Positions 42,841 through 52,917 of a stretch of DNA of 64,000 bases are shown piece after piece. The DNA is from Poindextera sp035294785. Its GTDB lineage: Bacteria; Pseudomonadota; Alphaproteobacteria; Caulobacterales; Caulobacteraceae. How positions within the stretch are numbered: position 1 is the stretch's first letter; each line of letters begins with the position of its first letter. Made by a program: the position numbers and the translations under genes. The notes beneath the pieces are model-generated. The model was not told where the DNA came from and ran no database searches. It worked only from the letters and a program-made list of their open reading frames with translations. The stretch is from NCBI GenBank assembly GCA_035294785.1, contig DATGKF010000038.1, positions 1 through 64,000 on the forward strand. The letters run 5' to 3'.

Positions 42841-43302
42841 ATGCCCAAGCCGATCTATGTGCTCAGCGGCCCAAACCTCAACCTGTTGGGCGAGCGGGAG
42901 CCGGACATCTACGGGACCAGCACGCTCGAGGATATCCATGCGCTGTGCACGGCGCGTGGCCGAGCGCTTGGCCACGAGGTTGTCTTTCGTCAGTCCAACC
43001 ACGAAGGTGAACTGGTGGACTGGGTGCAGGAGGCCGGCCGGGACGGCGCCGGCCTCGTGCTGAACGCCGCGGCTTACGGCCACACCTCGGTGGCGCTGCA
43101 CGACGCGCTGAAGGCGCTCGCGATCCCGGTGGTCGACTGCCATCTGTCGAATCCGGCCGCGCGCGAGGCGTTTCGCCACGTCAGCTACGTGGCGCCGGCG
43201 GCGACCGGCGTCGTATCCGGATTCGGGGCGAAGAGCTATGAACTGGCCGTCGAGGCTTGTGTCGCGGCGATCGCGGCGCGAGCCGGCGCGGCGAAGCGAT
43301 AA
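42841..43302 (+). CDS. aroQ: 3-Dehydroquinate dehydratase, type II
   Basis: Third step of the shikimate pathway. The ATG 42841, after GGGAGCGC, gives a 153-residue protein starting MPKPIYVLSGPNLNLLGERE; the open frame also has a TTG at 42814. Motifs include PNLNLLGEREP (Tyr in EPDIYG), FRQSNHEGELVDW, LNAAAYGHTSVALHDAL with the catalytic His, and HLSNPAAREAFRH. The reaction removes water from 3-dehydroquinate. It heads an operon with accB 17 bases downstream. Confidence 0.95.
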   Translation: MPKPIYVLSGPNLNLLGEREPDIYGTSTLEDIHALCTARGRALGHEVVFRQSNHEGELVDWVQEAGRDGAGLVLNAAAYGHTSVALHDALKALAIPVVDCHLSNPAAREAFRHVSYVAPAATGVVSGFGAKSYELAVEACVAAIAARAGAAKR

Positions 43303-43319
43303 GGGGCTGACCGACACCG

Positions 43320-43790
43320 ATGGCTGAACCCAAGGCGCCGGCCGGCGCGATCGATCCGGCCATGGTCAAGACCCTGGCCGATATCCTCACCGAGACCGGC
43401 CTGACCGAGATCGAGGTTGAGCAGCACGGGCTCAGAATCCGCGTCGCGCGCGCCAATCAGGCCGCCGTGACGTATGCCGCCCCACCGCCTGCCGCGGCCT
43501 CGACCGCGCCGGCCCCGGTCGCGCCGGCGGCGCCCGCCGCCGAAGCTCAGGTGCGCGGCGACGAGGTGAAGTCGCCGATGGTCGGCACCGTCTACCTGAG
43601 GCCCCAGCCGGACGCAGCGCCGTTCGTCCGCATCGGCGACCGCGTCGAAGCCGGCCAGACCCTGCTGATCGTCGAGGCGATGAAAACGATGAACCCGATC
43701 CACGCGCCGCGCGCGGGCGTCATCGTCGCCGTCCTGGTCGACGACGCGCAGCCGGTCGAGTTCGGCGAGCCGCTGGTCATCATCGAGTAG
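43320..43790 (+). CDS. accB: Acetyl-CoA carboxylase biotin carboxyl carrier protein
   Basis: Carries the biotin that moves carboxylate between AccC and AccAD in the first step of fatty-acid synthesis. The 156-residue protein has an N-terminal helix segment (TLADILTETGLTEIEVEQ), a Pro/Ala-rich linker (about 52-77), and the biotinyl domain starting VKSPMVGTVYLRP; the biotinylated lysine is Lys122 in EAMKTMN. It lies between aroQ and accC. Confidence 0.96.
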   Translation: MAEPKAPAGAIDPAMVKTLADILTETGLTEIEVEQHGLRIRVARANQAAVTYAAPPPAAASTAPAPVAPAAPAAEAQVRGDEVKSPMVGTVYLRPQPDAAPFVRIGDRVEAGQTLLIVEAMKTMNPIHAPRAGVIVAVLVDDAQPVEFGEPLVIIE

Positions 43791-43794
43791 GTCG

Positions 43795-45138
<1,344 letters not shown>

Positions 45139-45143
45139 CGCCG

Positions 45144-45812
45144 TTGCAAGCCGCGCCGCGCCCTTCCGCCTTCACCGTCGACGACCTGATCGCCTGCTAC
45201 CAGCGCGGCGTCTTTCCCATGGCCGACGCCCGCGGCGACGAGCGCATCTTCCTGATCGACCCCGATCGTCGCGGCGTGATCCCGCTGCACGGCTTCCACG
45301 TGCCGCGCCGCCTGGCGCGCACCGTGCGCGCCGACGGCTTCCAGGTGCGCATCGACACCGCGTTCGACGCCGTGATCGAGGCCTGCGCCTCCGCCCGGCC
45401 TGGACGCCTGGAGACCTGGATCAACGCCCCGATCCAGGAACTCTATGGTGAACTCTACCGCCGCGGCGTGGCCCACAGCGTCGAGTGCTGGCGGGAAGGG
45501 CGGCTCGCCGGGGGCCTGTATGGCGTGACGCTGGGCGCCGCCTTCTTCGGCGAGAGCATGTTCTCGGCCGAGCGCGATGCGTCCAAGGTGGCGCTGGCGC
45601 ACCTGGTCGCGCGCCTGCTCGCCGGCGGCTATCAGCTGCTCGATACGCAGTTCCTGACCGGGCACCTGGCCCAGTTCGGCGCGCTGGACATCCCGCGCGC
45701 CCACTACCGCAAACGGTTGATCCAGGCGCTGGCGAGCGAGGCGGATTTCTTCCGCATGTCGGCTCAGGCCGACGGCTGGTCGGTTTTGCAGGCGATCAGC
45801 CAAGCATCGTAG
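45144..45812 (+). CDS. aat: Leucyl/phenylalanyl-tRNA--protein transferase
   Basis: Adds Leu or Phe to N-terminal Arg or Lys, marking proteins for ClpS/ClpAP degradation (N-end rule). The likely start is TTG 45144, giving 222 residues beginning MQAAPRPSAFTVDDLIACYQRGVFPMAD. Family motifs: YQRGVFPMAD, TWINAPIQELYGELYRRGVAHSVECW, LGAAFFGESMFS and DTQFLTGHLAQFGA. The 3' end overlaps the convergent DUF2155 gene by 49 bases. It continues the aroQ-accB-accC operon. Confidence 0.92.
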   Translation: MQAAPRPSAFTVDDLIACYQRGVFPMADARGDERIFLIDPDRRGVIPLHGFHVPRRLARTVRADGFQVRIDTAFDAVIEACASARPGRLETWINAPIQELYGELYRRGVAHSVECWREGRLAGGLYGVTLGAAFFGESMFSAERDASKVALAHLVARLLAGGYQLLDTQFLTGHLAQFGALDIPRAHYRKRLIQALASEADFFRMSAQADGWSVLQAISQAS

Positions 45813-46387
45813 ACGGGGTGCTGGAAGAGGTCGACGCCAGGGGAGTTGGCGAACATCCATCCGCGGAACACCTGCTTCGGCGGCGGCGGGGCCTTGCCGT
45901 CCGGCGGCAGCGGCTGGGAGTCGACCTCCACGTGGGCGCTGGCGTCGCTGTAGCCCTCATCCGGCGCGGTGGTTTCGCAGGCGCGGACCACGAAGATCAG
46001 GCTTTTATAGCGGATCGGCTTGTTGATCGGCGCCTCGAAGCGGAGCGTCTGGGCCGTCACCTTGTCGAGCGCCTGCAGGACGGCCGAGCCATAGCGGGGG
46101 CGCTTCAGCGGCTCGGCCTTGGCCGCCTGCGATGACGCCTCGGCGGTGTTGGTCGGCGCCGGCTGCACGTTGGCGACCTCGCCAGGCGGCGACGGCGGGG
46201 CGACGATCGCGGCGGAGAGCGCCGAGTCCGGCGGCGGCGGCGCCTCGTCGGTGGGCGCTGGCGGCGCGGCGGACGGCGATGCGGTCGCCGGTTCGCCCTG
46301 CTGGGCGCGGACAAACGCGCCGCCGGCCACGCCCAGCATCAGCGCGACGGCGGCGACGAACACGAACCTGGCCGGAGGGGTCCGCAT
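45764..46387 (-). CDS. DUF2155-domain exported protein
   Basis: A 207-residue exported protein. The N-terminus is a signal peptide (MRTPPARFVFVAAVALMLGV, ending near VRAQQ), followed by a Pro/Ala-rich linker (30-95). The DUF2155 domain covers about 100-207 with ALDKVTAQTLRFEAPINKP, VRACETTAPDE and QVFRGWMFANSPGVDLFQHPVYDAWLIAC. The family is common next to NDUFA12-type genes in alphaproteobacteria; its function is unknown. The stop is 49 bases inside aat, on the opposite strand. Confidence 0.88.
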   Translation of the reverse strand: MRTPPARFVFVAAVALMLGVAGGAFVRAQQGEPATASPSAAPPAPTDEAPPPPDSALSAAIVAPPSPPGEVANVQPAPTNTAEASSQAAKAEPLKRPRYGSAVLQALDKVTAQTLRFEAPINKPIRYKSLIFVVRACETTAPDEGYSDASAHVEVDSQPLPPDGKAPPPPKQVFRGWMFANSPGVDLFQHPVYDAWLIACKTDQPSA

Positions 46388-46392
46388 CGCCG

Positions 46393-46788
46393 TTACTCCG
46401 GCCGCCAGGCTTGGTAGTCGCCGGTCGCGCGGGGCCGCTCGCCGGTGCGTGAGATCGAGCCGGTCGGCCGCCAGGCCTCGAGCGTGCCGGTCATGTTCGG
46501 CAGATGGGCCTTTTCCCAGGCGCGCCGCTTCAACGGTTCGACGGTCGGCGGTTCGTCGAAGGTGTAGTGCAGCCAGCCGTGCCAGTCGGGCGGCACCTTC
46601 GAAGCCTCGGCGTAGCCGCGATAGATCACCCAGCGGCGCTTGCGCCGGTCATAGCTGTCGCTGTTGTCCTTCGCCTCGTAGTAGCGGTTGCCGAAGTCGT
46701 CCTCGCCGATGAGGCGGCCGCGTCGCCAAGCCGTGAAGCGAATGCCGATCGTGGCCCCATTCCACCAAGTGAAAATCGACTTCAACAT
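46393..46788 (-). CDS. NDUFA12 family NADH:ubiquinone oxidoreductase accessory protein
   Basis: A 131-residue relative of the eukaryotic complex I subunit NDUFA12 (B17.2), from ATG 46788. The family motif GEDDFGNRYYEAKDN and VIYRGYAEASKVPPDWHGWLH are clear; YDRRKRRW lies between. In alphaproteobacteria this is an accessory subunit or assembly factor of complex I. It is read just upstream of the DUF2155 gene with a five-base gap. Confidence 0.92.
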   Translation of the reverse strand: MLKSIFTWWNGATIGIRFTAWRRGRLIGEDDFGNRYYEAKDNSDSYDRRKRRWVIYRGYAEASKVPPDWHGWLHYTFDEPPTVEPLKRRAWEKAHLPNMTGTLEAWRPTGSISRTGERPRATGDYQAWRPE

Positions 46789-46949
46789 GGCCGGGACTAT
46801 AGGACGCCAGCGCTTGCGCCGTCCAGGGCGGCGGCGGTCGGCCCGCCGCGCGGCTGTCCACAACATCTTGTGGAAACGGGCGCGCGACCCCGCAACATGT
46901 ATTGCGAGCTGCCGACCCCGCGCCTAGGCTGCCGGTCGCGGAGGCAGCG

Positions 46950-49631
46950 ATGCGCTTTCAGTCGAGGTTTGCGGCGGCCGGCGAGCGATTCGGGGGCCTC
47001 GTCGCCCGCGAGACCGAGCGCGGCGCGGGCGTTCAGACCGTCGTCGCCCCAGCCGGCTGGACCCAGGCGCAACTCGACGCCTGGATGGACTGGGCCGATC
47101 GCCTGACGCCGGACGATGGCGACGCGGCGGACGACCAGGTTCTCGGCGGCCCGCCGGTGCGGTGGGTGAACGCCCTGGCGACGAACGGCTGGAAGCTCGG
47201 GCTGTTCGACACGCCGGGCGACGCCGAAGCCTTCGCCGACGAGATCCTGGCGACGCTCCTCGGCGGGATCGCCGCGCCGGCGGCCGGGCTCGCGCCGGCG
47301 ACGCCTGCGTTCGAGGTCGGCTCGGCCGACGCGGAGACCGCGTTGGGCGTTCACCTGGCCGAGGCGCGGCGGGCGGCCTTGGCGGAGGGCGCGCTGGCGG
47401 CGGCGCAGGCCAAACTCGCGGCGGTCGCCGACGCGATCGCACGCTGCGAAGGGGACCCGGACGCCTGCGCCGACCCGGCGCGAAACCTGGCGTTGGCGCG
47501 CGCCGCCCGCGCCGCCCGTGAAGCTGGCGTTCCGGACGCCCTGATCGCCGACGCCATGGCCGGAGCGCCGGCGCTGGTCGGCGCCGATCTCGATGTGCTG
47601 ATCCCGCCGCCGGGACGGTTGGCGTTGGTCTGTCCACGCGGGGCGGCCCATGCACAGACCGCCGGCGCGGTCTGGGAGAGCGGCGGCGTCATCGTCCAGT
47701 TCGCGCCGGCGTCCGGCGACCCGGCGCCGACGTGGCGGGTGGCGCTGGATATCAACAGCTTCGGGAGCGGCGAGCACCTGGACGTCGACGGCCTCGCGGC
47801 CACCGCCCGCCTCTGGCTCGCCGCAGCCGCGATCGAGACTGTGGACGGCGCTGCGGAGCCGACGATCACCCTCGCCGGGCTGGGCGAGTGGTTGATGCGC
47901 CAGGGCCACCCCTTCGACGGCGAGGCGGCGCGCGGCGCGGCGTGCGAGGCGTTCGCGCTGCTCGGCGCGGCGGCGACGCTGGCGTCGGCTGAGATCGCGG
48001 CCATCCTCGGGCCAGGCGAGCGGTTCGACCTGAACCGCGCGGCGACGCTGGCGGCCATCGGCGGTCGGGCGCAGGCGTGCGACCAGGCGACGCCGCTCGG
48101 GCTCCGAACGGCGCTGATGTTCACCGAAGCACTGGCCGCCGCCAGCCGCGACGGTCTCCGGTTCGCCGGGCCCGTTGGGCTGTTCGCCGATCCGGAGCTG
48201 GCGCTCCGCCTCGGACGCGCCGGCCTTGGCGCAGCGCCCGCGGGCGCGGTTCTGGCGGCGTCCGAGACCGCGGACGGCGAGATCGTGCTTGGACTCTCGG
48301 CCGTCGCCTTCGATGGGTTGCACGCGATCGGCGCCGACGCGGACGCTGTCGGCGTGGCCCTAACCGGCCGCCGGTCGCTGGACGGCGCACCGGCGATCGA
48401 CCGCGCGGCGCTGCACGCGCGCGGCTTCACCGATCACGAGATCGATGCGGCGTTCGCCGCGCTCGGGTCCGCCCGGTCGCTGGCGGCGGCGTTCGCGCCG
48501 GCAGTGGTCGGCGAGGGTTTCGTTCGCGACGTCCTGGGCGCCGACGCCGACGCGATGGCCGACCCGGATCTCGACGTTTTGGCGCTGGCCGGCTTCACCG
48601 CGGATGAGGTCGCGGCGGCCGCCGCCTACGCCTTTGGCGCGCCAAGCGTCGGCGCAGCCGATCTGCCGCCAGTGGTGAAGGCGTTGCTCGCCGCCGGCGA
48701 CGAGGTCCCCTTTCACGCGCGCCTGGCCATGCAGGCGGCCTGCGAAGTGTTCGCAGACGCGACGAGCGAGGCGCCCATCGACCTCGACTGGCGCACCGAC
48801 CCGGCGGCGATGCGGACGCGTCTGAACGAAGCGGCGGCAGCGGGCGTCGGCGCGATCTGGCTTCGCCGCGAACCCGCCCCGACCGACTTCCGCCTGGATC
48901 TGCCGGACGTCGAGGAGCCGGCGCGTCGCGCGGCGCCCGCGGCCGTCGTCACCGAGCGCATCGTCGAGACCGTGGTTCAGCGCGACCCGGTCCGCCGCCG
49001 CCTCCCCGACCGGCGCAAGGGCTACATTCAGAAGGCCGCGGTCGGCGGCCACAAGGTCTATCTGCACACCGGCGAGTACGACGACGGCCAGCTGGGCGAG
49101 GTCTTCATCGACATGCACAAGGAAGGCGCCGCCTTCCGCTCGCTGATGAACAACTTCGCCATCGCCGTTTCGATCGGGTTGCAATACGGCGTGCCGCTGG
49201 ACGAGTTCGTCGATGCGTTCGTGTTCACCCGGTTCGAGCCGGCCGGGCCGGTGACGGGGAACGATTCCATCCGCTCGGCGACCTCGATCCTGGACTATCT
49301 GTTCCGCGAGTTGGGCGTCTCGTACCTGGACCGGGACGACCTCGCCAACGCCGATCCGCACGAGTTCCACGCCGACGGGCTGGGCGTCGGCGAGAGCGCG
49401 GGCGAGGCGCCGGTGCCGGCGTCGCGCTTCATCTCCAAAGGCTTCAGCCGCGGGACGGCGCCCGACAACCTGGTCTTCCTGCCGACCGCCGCCCGACGCG
49501 CCGAGGCGCGCGACGCGAGCGTCGCATCCGCCGAGGACATCTGCCCCGCCTGCGGCGACGTCTCGCTCGTGCGCAAAGGCGGCCTGCTGGTCTGCGAGAG
49601 TTGCGGCATCGCTCCCGAACAGGCGGGATAG
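46950..49631 (+). CDS. TSCPD-domain protein; probable degenerate class II ribonucleotide reductase paralogue
   Basis: An 893-residue protein with GGAGG 5 bases before ATG 46950. Residues about 685-800 are a well-preserved TSCPD domain as found at the C-terminus of B12-dependent ribonucleotide reductase (NrdJ): RKGYIQKAAVGGHKVYL, FIDMHKEGAAFRSLMNNFAIA, FEPAGPVTGNDSI. The upstream 640 residues follow NrdJ order weakly: HLDVDGLAATARLWL, GLGEWLMRQGHPFDGEAARG, ASAEIAAILGP, APAIDRAALHARGFTDHEID, LDVLALAGFTADEV. The catalytic cysteine and glutamate motifs (such as NPCGE-type) are not seen, and only the zinc pair CPACG...CESCG (residue 865 on) remains at the end; the final redox cysteines are missing. 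Function unknown. Confidence 0.8.
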   Translation: MRFQSRFAAAGERFGGLVARETERGAGVQTVVAPAGWTQAQLDAWMDWADRLTPDDGDAADDQVLGGPPVRWVNALATNGWKLGLFDTPGDAEAFADEILATLLGGIAAPAAGLAPATPAFEVGSADAETALGVHLAEARRAALAEGALAAAQAKLAAVADAIARCEGDPDACADPARNLALARAARAAREAGVPDALIADAMAGAPALVGADLDVLIPPPGRLALVCPRGAAHAQTAGAVWESGGVIVQFAPASGDPAPTWRVALDINSFGSGEHLDVDGLAATARLWLAAAAIETVDGAAEPTITLAGLGEWLMRQGHPFDGEAARGAACEAFALLGAAATLASAEIAAILGPGERFDLNRAATLAAIGGRAQACDQATPLGLRTALMFTEALAAASRDGLRFAGPVGLFADPELALRLGRAGLGAAPAGAVLAASETADGEIVLGLSAVAFDGLHAIGADADAVGVALTGRRSLDGAPAIDRAALHARGFTDHEIDAAFAALGSARSLAAAFAPAVVGEGFVRDVLGADADAMADPDLDVLALAGFTADEVAAAAAYAFGAPSVGAADLPPVVKALLAAGDEVPFHARLAMQAACEVFADATSEAPIDLDWRTDPAAMRTRLNEAAAAGVGAIWLRREPAPTDFRLDLPDVEEPARRAAPAAVVTERIVETVVQRDPVRRRLPDRRKGYIQKAAVGGHKVYLHTGEYDDGQLGEVFIDMHKEGAAFRSLMNNFAIAVSIGLQYGVPLDEFVDAFVFTRFEPAGPVTGNDSIRSATSILDYLFRELGVSYLDRDDLANADPHEFHADGLGVGESAGEAPVPASRFISKGFSRGTAPDNLVFLPTAARRAEARDASVASAEDICPACGDVSLVRKGGLLVCESCGIAPEQAG

Positions 49632-49683
49632 GCTCCGCACCGCGAAGTTTGCTATGCGTCCGGCGGCCCCGCTGGAGGACTTC

Positions 49684-50325
49684 ATGCTGACCGTGCACCA
49701 CCTTGGCGTCTCGCAGTCCGAGCGCATCGTCTGGCTCTGTGAGGAGCTGGGCGTCCCCTACGAGCTCAAGGTCTACGACCGCGATCCGGTCACGCGCCTG
49801 GGGCCACCTGAGTACAAGGCGTTGCATCCGCTGGGCACCGCGCCGATCATCACGGACGGCGACGTCGTGCTGCCGGAGTCGGGCGCAATCATCGAGTACA
49901 TCATCGGAAAATACGGAAACGGCCGCCTCAGCGTCGGGCCGGAGGCGCCGAACTACGCCGACTACCTGTTCTGGTTCCACTTCGCCAACGGCTCGATGAT
50001 GCCAAGCCAGATGCGGATGATGTTCCTCAACATGGCCGGCGGGAGCGCGGACGATCCGCGCGCCCGCTTCATGCGCGAGCGCGCCGAAACGCCGTGGCGG
50101 ATGGTCGAGGAGCGCTTGGGCGAGGTCCCCTACTTCGCCGGCGACGAGTTCACGGCCGCCGACATCATCATGGGCTTCATCCTGACGACCATGCGCGCCT
50201 TCGTCGCCCGCGACCTCTCTGATCAGCCCAACATCCGCGCCTATCTGAAGCGCATCGGCGAGCGCCCCGCCTACCAGCGCGCGATGGCCAAGGGCGACCC
50301 CAAGATGGCGCCGATGTTAAGCTAG
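49684..50325 (+). CDS. Glutathione S-transferase family protein
   Basis: A 213-residue GST. The ATG 49684 has GGAGGA just upstream (49674). The thioredoxin-like half runs LTVHHLGVSQSERIVWLCEELGVPYEL, with the glutathione-binding segment GTAPIITDGDVVLPESGAIIEYI; the C-terminal helical domain has FTAADIIMGFILTTMRAF. The Ser in SQSERIVW is the likely catalytic residue, as in beta or nu-like classes. Substrates are unknown; detoxification is the general role. Confidence 0.9.
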   Translation: MLTVHHLGVSQSERIVWLCEELGVPYELKVYDRDPVTRLGPPEYKALHPLGTAPIITDGDVVLPESGAIIEYIIGKYGNGRLSVGPEAPNYADYLFWFHFANGSMMPSQMRMMFLNMAGGSADDPRARFMRERAETPWRMVEERLGEVPYFAGDEFTAADIIMGFILTTMRAFVARDLSDQPNIRAYLKRIGERPAYQRAMAKGDPKMAPMLS

Positions 50326-50393
50326 CGGCCGCTTGGCCCCATGCTTGCGAGCCTCGCGCTCGACTCCGGTCCAACCGCACGAGGTGTGCCGAA

Positions 50394-50882
50394 ATGAAAA
50401 CCGCCGCGCTTGTTCTGGCGCTCAGTGTCGCCGCCGTTCCCGCGCTTGCGCAGAACGCCGCCCAGGTCAGCCACGCGGAGGCCGGCGCCAGCTGCCCGCA
50501 CTGCAACCTGTTTCAGGCCGACCTGAGCAACAGGGAGATCAAGGGCCGCGACTTCGCCGGGGCGCGCCTGCGCCAGTCGGACCTCAGCCTTTCGGTGTTC
50601 AACCACACCAGCTTCGCCGGCGCGGATCTGCGCGACGTGAACGGCTACGGCGCCCTCTTCACCGACGCCAACATGGCGGGCGCCGACATGACCAACGCCA
50701 CCTTCGTCGGGGCCTACCTGGAAGGCGCCAACCTGCGCGGCGCACGTCTCTCGGGCGTGAACTTCTCCGGCGCCGAGATGGAGCGCGCCGTCGGCCTCAG
50801 CCAAGGCCAGCTCGACGCCGCCTGCGGCGACGACTCGACCAGGCTGCCCCACGGCCTGCACCTGCGCGCCTGCCGCCAGTAG
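50394..50882 (+). CDS. Exported pentapeptide-repeat protein
   Basis: A 162-residue periplasmic protein. Signal peptide MKTAALVLALSVAAVPALAQ is followed by CPHCNLFQADLSNREIKGRDF and a run of A(D/N)LXX repeats (about 40-130: FAGADLRD, ANMAGADMTN, YLEGANLRGARLSG), forming a right-handed beta-helix. A cysteine pair, CPHC, precedes the helix, and two cysteines lie near the end (DAACG, LRACRQ), which suggests disulfides. Function unknown; the stop is 18 bases from that of aspS. Confidence 0.85.
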   Translation: MKTAALVLALSVAAVPALAQNAAQVSHAEAGASCPHCNLFQADLSNREIKGRDFAGARLRQSDLSLSVFNHTSFAGADLRDVNGYGALFTDANMAGADMTNATFVGAYLEGANLRGARLSGVNFSGAEMERAVGLSQGQLDAACGDDSTRLPHGLHLRACRQ

Positions 50883-50900
50883 CGGCGGCCCGACGCCGCG

Positions 50901-52682
50901 CTAGCCTTTCGGCGGCGCGACGGTGCGGATGTTCAGCTCCTTGAGCTGTTCGTCGCGCACGCGGGAGGGGGCGCCCATCATCAGGTCCTCCGCCTGCTGG
51001 TTCAGCGGGAAGGCGATGACGTCGCGGATGGCGCTCGCGCCGGCCAGAAGCATGACGATGCGGTCGATGCCCGGCGCGATGCCGGCGTGCGGCGGCGCGC
51101 CGAACCTGAACGCGTTCAGCATCCCGGCGAATTGCGTCTCGACCTCCTCGGCGGAGTAGCCGGCCAGTTCGAACGCCTTCAGCATGATGTCCGGGCGGTG
51201 GTTCCGGACCGCCCCCGACGAGAGTTCAACCCCGTTGCAAACGATGTCGTACTGGTAGGCGACGATGGCGAGCGCGTCGTTGACCTTGAACGCGTCCATC
51301 TCGCCCTGGGGCATCGAGAACGGGTTGTGCGAGAAGTCGATCCGGCGGGTGTCCTCGTTGAACTCGTACATCGGGAAGTCGACGATCCAGCAGAACTTGA
51401 ACTGCTCCTCGTCGACGAGCCCGAGATCGGTCCCGACCTTGGTGCGCGCCAGGCCGGCGAACCTGTAGAACGCCTGCGGCTGGCCGGCGGCGAAGAAGAC
51501 CGCGTCGCCGACCTGCAGATCAAGCTGTGTCCGGATCGCCTCGGCCCGCTCGGGGCCGATGTTGCGCGCGACGGGGCCGGCGCCGCCCTCCTCCCCTTCG
51601 CGCCAGAAGATGTAGGCCAGGCCCGGCTGGCCCTCGCCCTTGGCCCAGTCGTTCATCCGGTCGCAGAAGGCGCGCGAGCCGCCGCCGGGCGCTGGGATGG
51701 CCCAGATCGCCGCCTTCGGCTCGTTCAGGATGTTGGCGAACACCTGGAAGCCCGAGCCGCGGAAGTGTTGGGAGACGTCGGCCATCTCGATGGGGTTGCG
51801 CAGGTCCGGCTTGTCGCTGCCGTACTTGCCGATCGCCTCGCGGAACGGGATGCGCGGAAAGGGCGCCGGCGTCACCGGCTTGCCGGCCGCGAACTCCTCG
51901 AACAGGCCCTGCATCACCGGCTCGATGACCGCGAAGACGTCCTCCTGGGTCGCGAAGCTCATCTCCATGTCGAGTTGGTAGAACTCGCCCGGCGAGCGGT
52001 CGGCGCGCGCCGCCTCGTCGCGGAAGCAAGGCGCGATCTGGAAATAGCGGTCGAAGCCGGCGACCATCAGCAGCTGTTTGAACTGCTGCGGCGCCTGGGG
52101 CAGCGCGTAGAACTTGCCCGGGTGCAGCCTGGACGGGACGAGGAAGTCGCGCGCGCCCTCGGGCGAGGAGGCGGTCAAAATCGGCGTCTGAAACTCGAGG
52201 AACCCCTGCTCGATCATGCGTCGGCGGATCGAGTCGATCACCTTGGCGCGCAGGACGATGCTGGCGTGCAGGCTCTCGCGCCGAAGGTCGAGGTAGCGGT
52301 ACTTCAGGCGCAGTTCTTCCGGATAGTCGGGCTCTCCGAACACGGGGACCGGCAGCTCGGCCGCTTCCGAGAGGACCTCGAGGGCGTCGATGCGCACCTC
52401 GACCGCGCCGGTCGGCAGGTTCGGGTTGATGGTGTCGTCGCTGCGCGCGACCACACGGCCGTCGATGCGGATGACACTCTCGGCGCGCAGCCGCTCGGCC
52501 ACCGCGAAGCCCGGCGTCTCCGGGCTGAGCACGAGCTGCGTCAGGCCGTAGTGGTCGCGCAGGTCGATGAACAGCAAGCCGCCGTGGTCGCGCTTGCGAT
52601 GGATCCAGCCGGAGAGGCGCACGGACTGGCCGGCGTCGCCCGCGCGGAGCGCGCCGCAGGTGTGGGTGCGATAGGCGTGCAT
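50901..52682 (-). CDS. aspS: Aspartate--tRNA ligase
   Basis: Class II synthetase of 593 residues. N-terminal OB-fold (anticodon-binding; MHAYRTHTCGALRAGDAGQS, RLSGWIHRKRDHGGL), catalytic domain with motif 2 YQIAPCFRDEAARADRSPGEFYQLD-type segment and motif 3 GIAPGIDRIVMLLAG, plus the bacterial GAD insertion (about 300-420). Bacterial and mitochondrial types share this layout. Many alphaproteobacteria charge tRNA-Asn with it too (non-discriminating type), which cannot be decided here. Its promoter region is at 52683-52800. Confidence 0.97.
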   Translation of the reverse strand: MHAYRTHTCGALRAGDAGQSVRLSGWIHRKRDHGGLLFIDLRDHYGLTQLVLSPETPGFAVAERLRAESVIRIDGRVVARSDDTINPNLPTGAVEVRIDALEVLSEAAELPVPVFGEPDYPEELRLKYRYLDLRRESLHASIVLRAKVIDSIRRRMIEQGFLEFQTPILTASSPEGARDFLVPSRLHPGKFYALPQAPQQFKQLLMVAGFDRYFQIAPCFRDEAARADRSPGEFYQLDMEMSFATQEDVFAVIEPVMQGLFEEFAAGKPVTPAPFPRIPFREAIGKYGSDKPDLRNPIEMADVSQHFRGSGFQVFANILNEPKAAIWAIPAPGGGSRAFCDRMNDWAKGEGQPGLAYIFWREGEEGGAGPVARNIGPERAEAIRTQLDLQVGDAVFFAAGQPQAFYRFAGLARTKVGTDLGLVDEEQFKFCWIVDFPMYEFNEDTRRIDFSHNPFSMPQGEMDAFKVNDALAIVAYQYDIVCNGVELSSGAVRNHRPDIMLKAFELAGYSAEEVETQFAGMLNAFRFGAPPHAGIAPGIDRIVMLLAGASAIRDVIAFPLNQQAEDLMMGAPSRVRDEQLKELNIRTVAPPKG

Positions 52683-52818
52683 AAGGCGGACTCTTGCGCC
52701 GATTCCTGACCAGGGCCGATTTCGAAAGGCGCGGAAGGCGCATGCCCGGCGGAGCCTGTCAAGGCTGGCCCCGTGGGTTCAGCGACTGTTCACCGATGCG
52801 AGCGCATGACTGCGGGCG

Positions 52819-52917
52819 ATGATGATCGCCCCCTTCCACCACCGCCTCGTCCTGGTGCTCGTGAGCGTGCTCGCGTTCGCGGCTGTCGCCGTGGCGCTTG
52901 GCGGGCGGCCACTCTAG
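52819..52917 (+). CDS. Possible 32-residue single-span membrane peptide
   Basis: An ATG at 52819 (and another at 52822) opens a 32-residue frame ending in TAG 52915-52917: MMIAPFHHRLVLVLVSVL... with a strongly hydrophobic middle that could span the membrane once. The ribosome site is weak (GCGGGCG) and there is no promoter I can name. It lies in the 230-base gap between aspS and the cyclophilin gene and overlaps the end of the latter by 4 bases. It could equally be chance. Confidence 0.3.
   Translation: MMIAPFHHRLVLVLVSVLAFAAVAVALGGRPL

Noticed and set aside
50883..50900. Hairpin between the pentapeptide gene and aspS as a terminator
   Set aside because: The AGCGGCG/CGCCGCGCT pairing is short and has no T-run on either strand.
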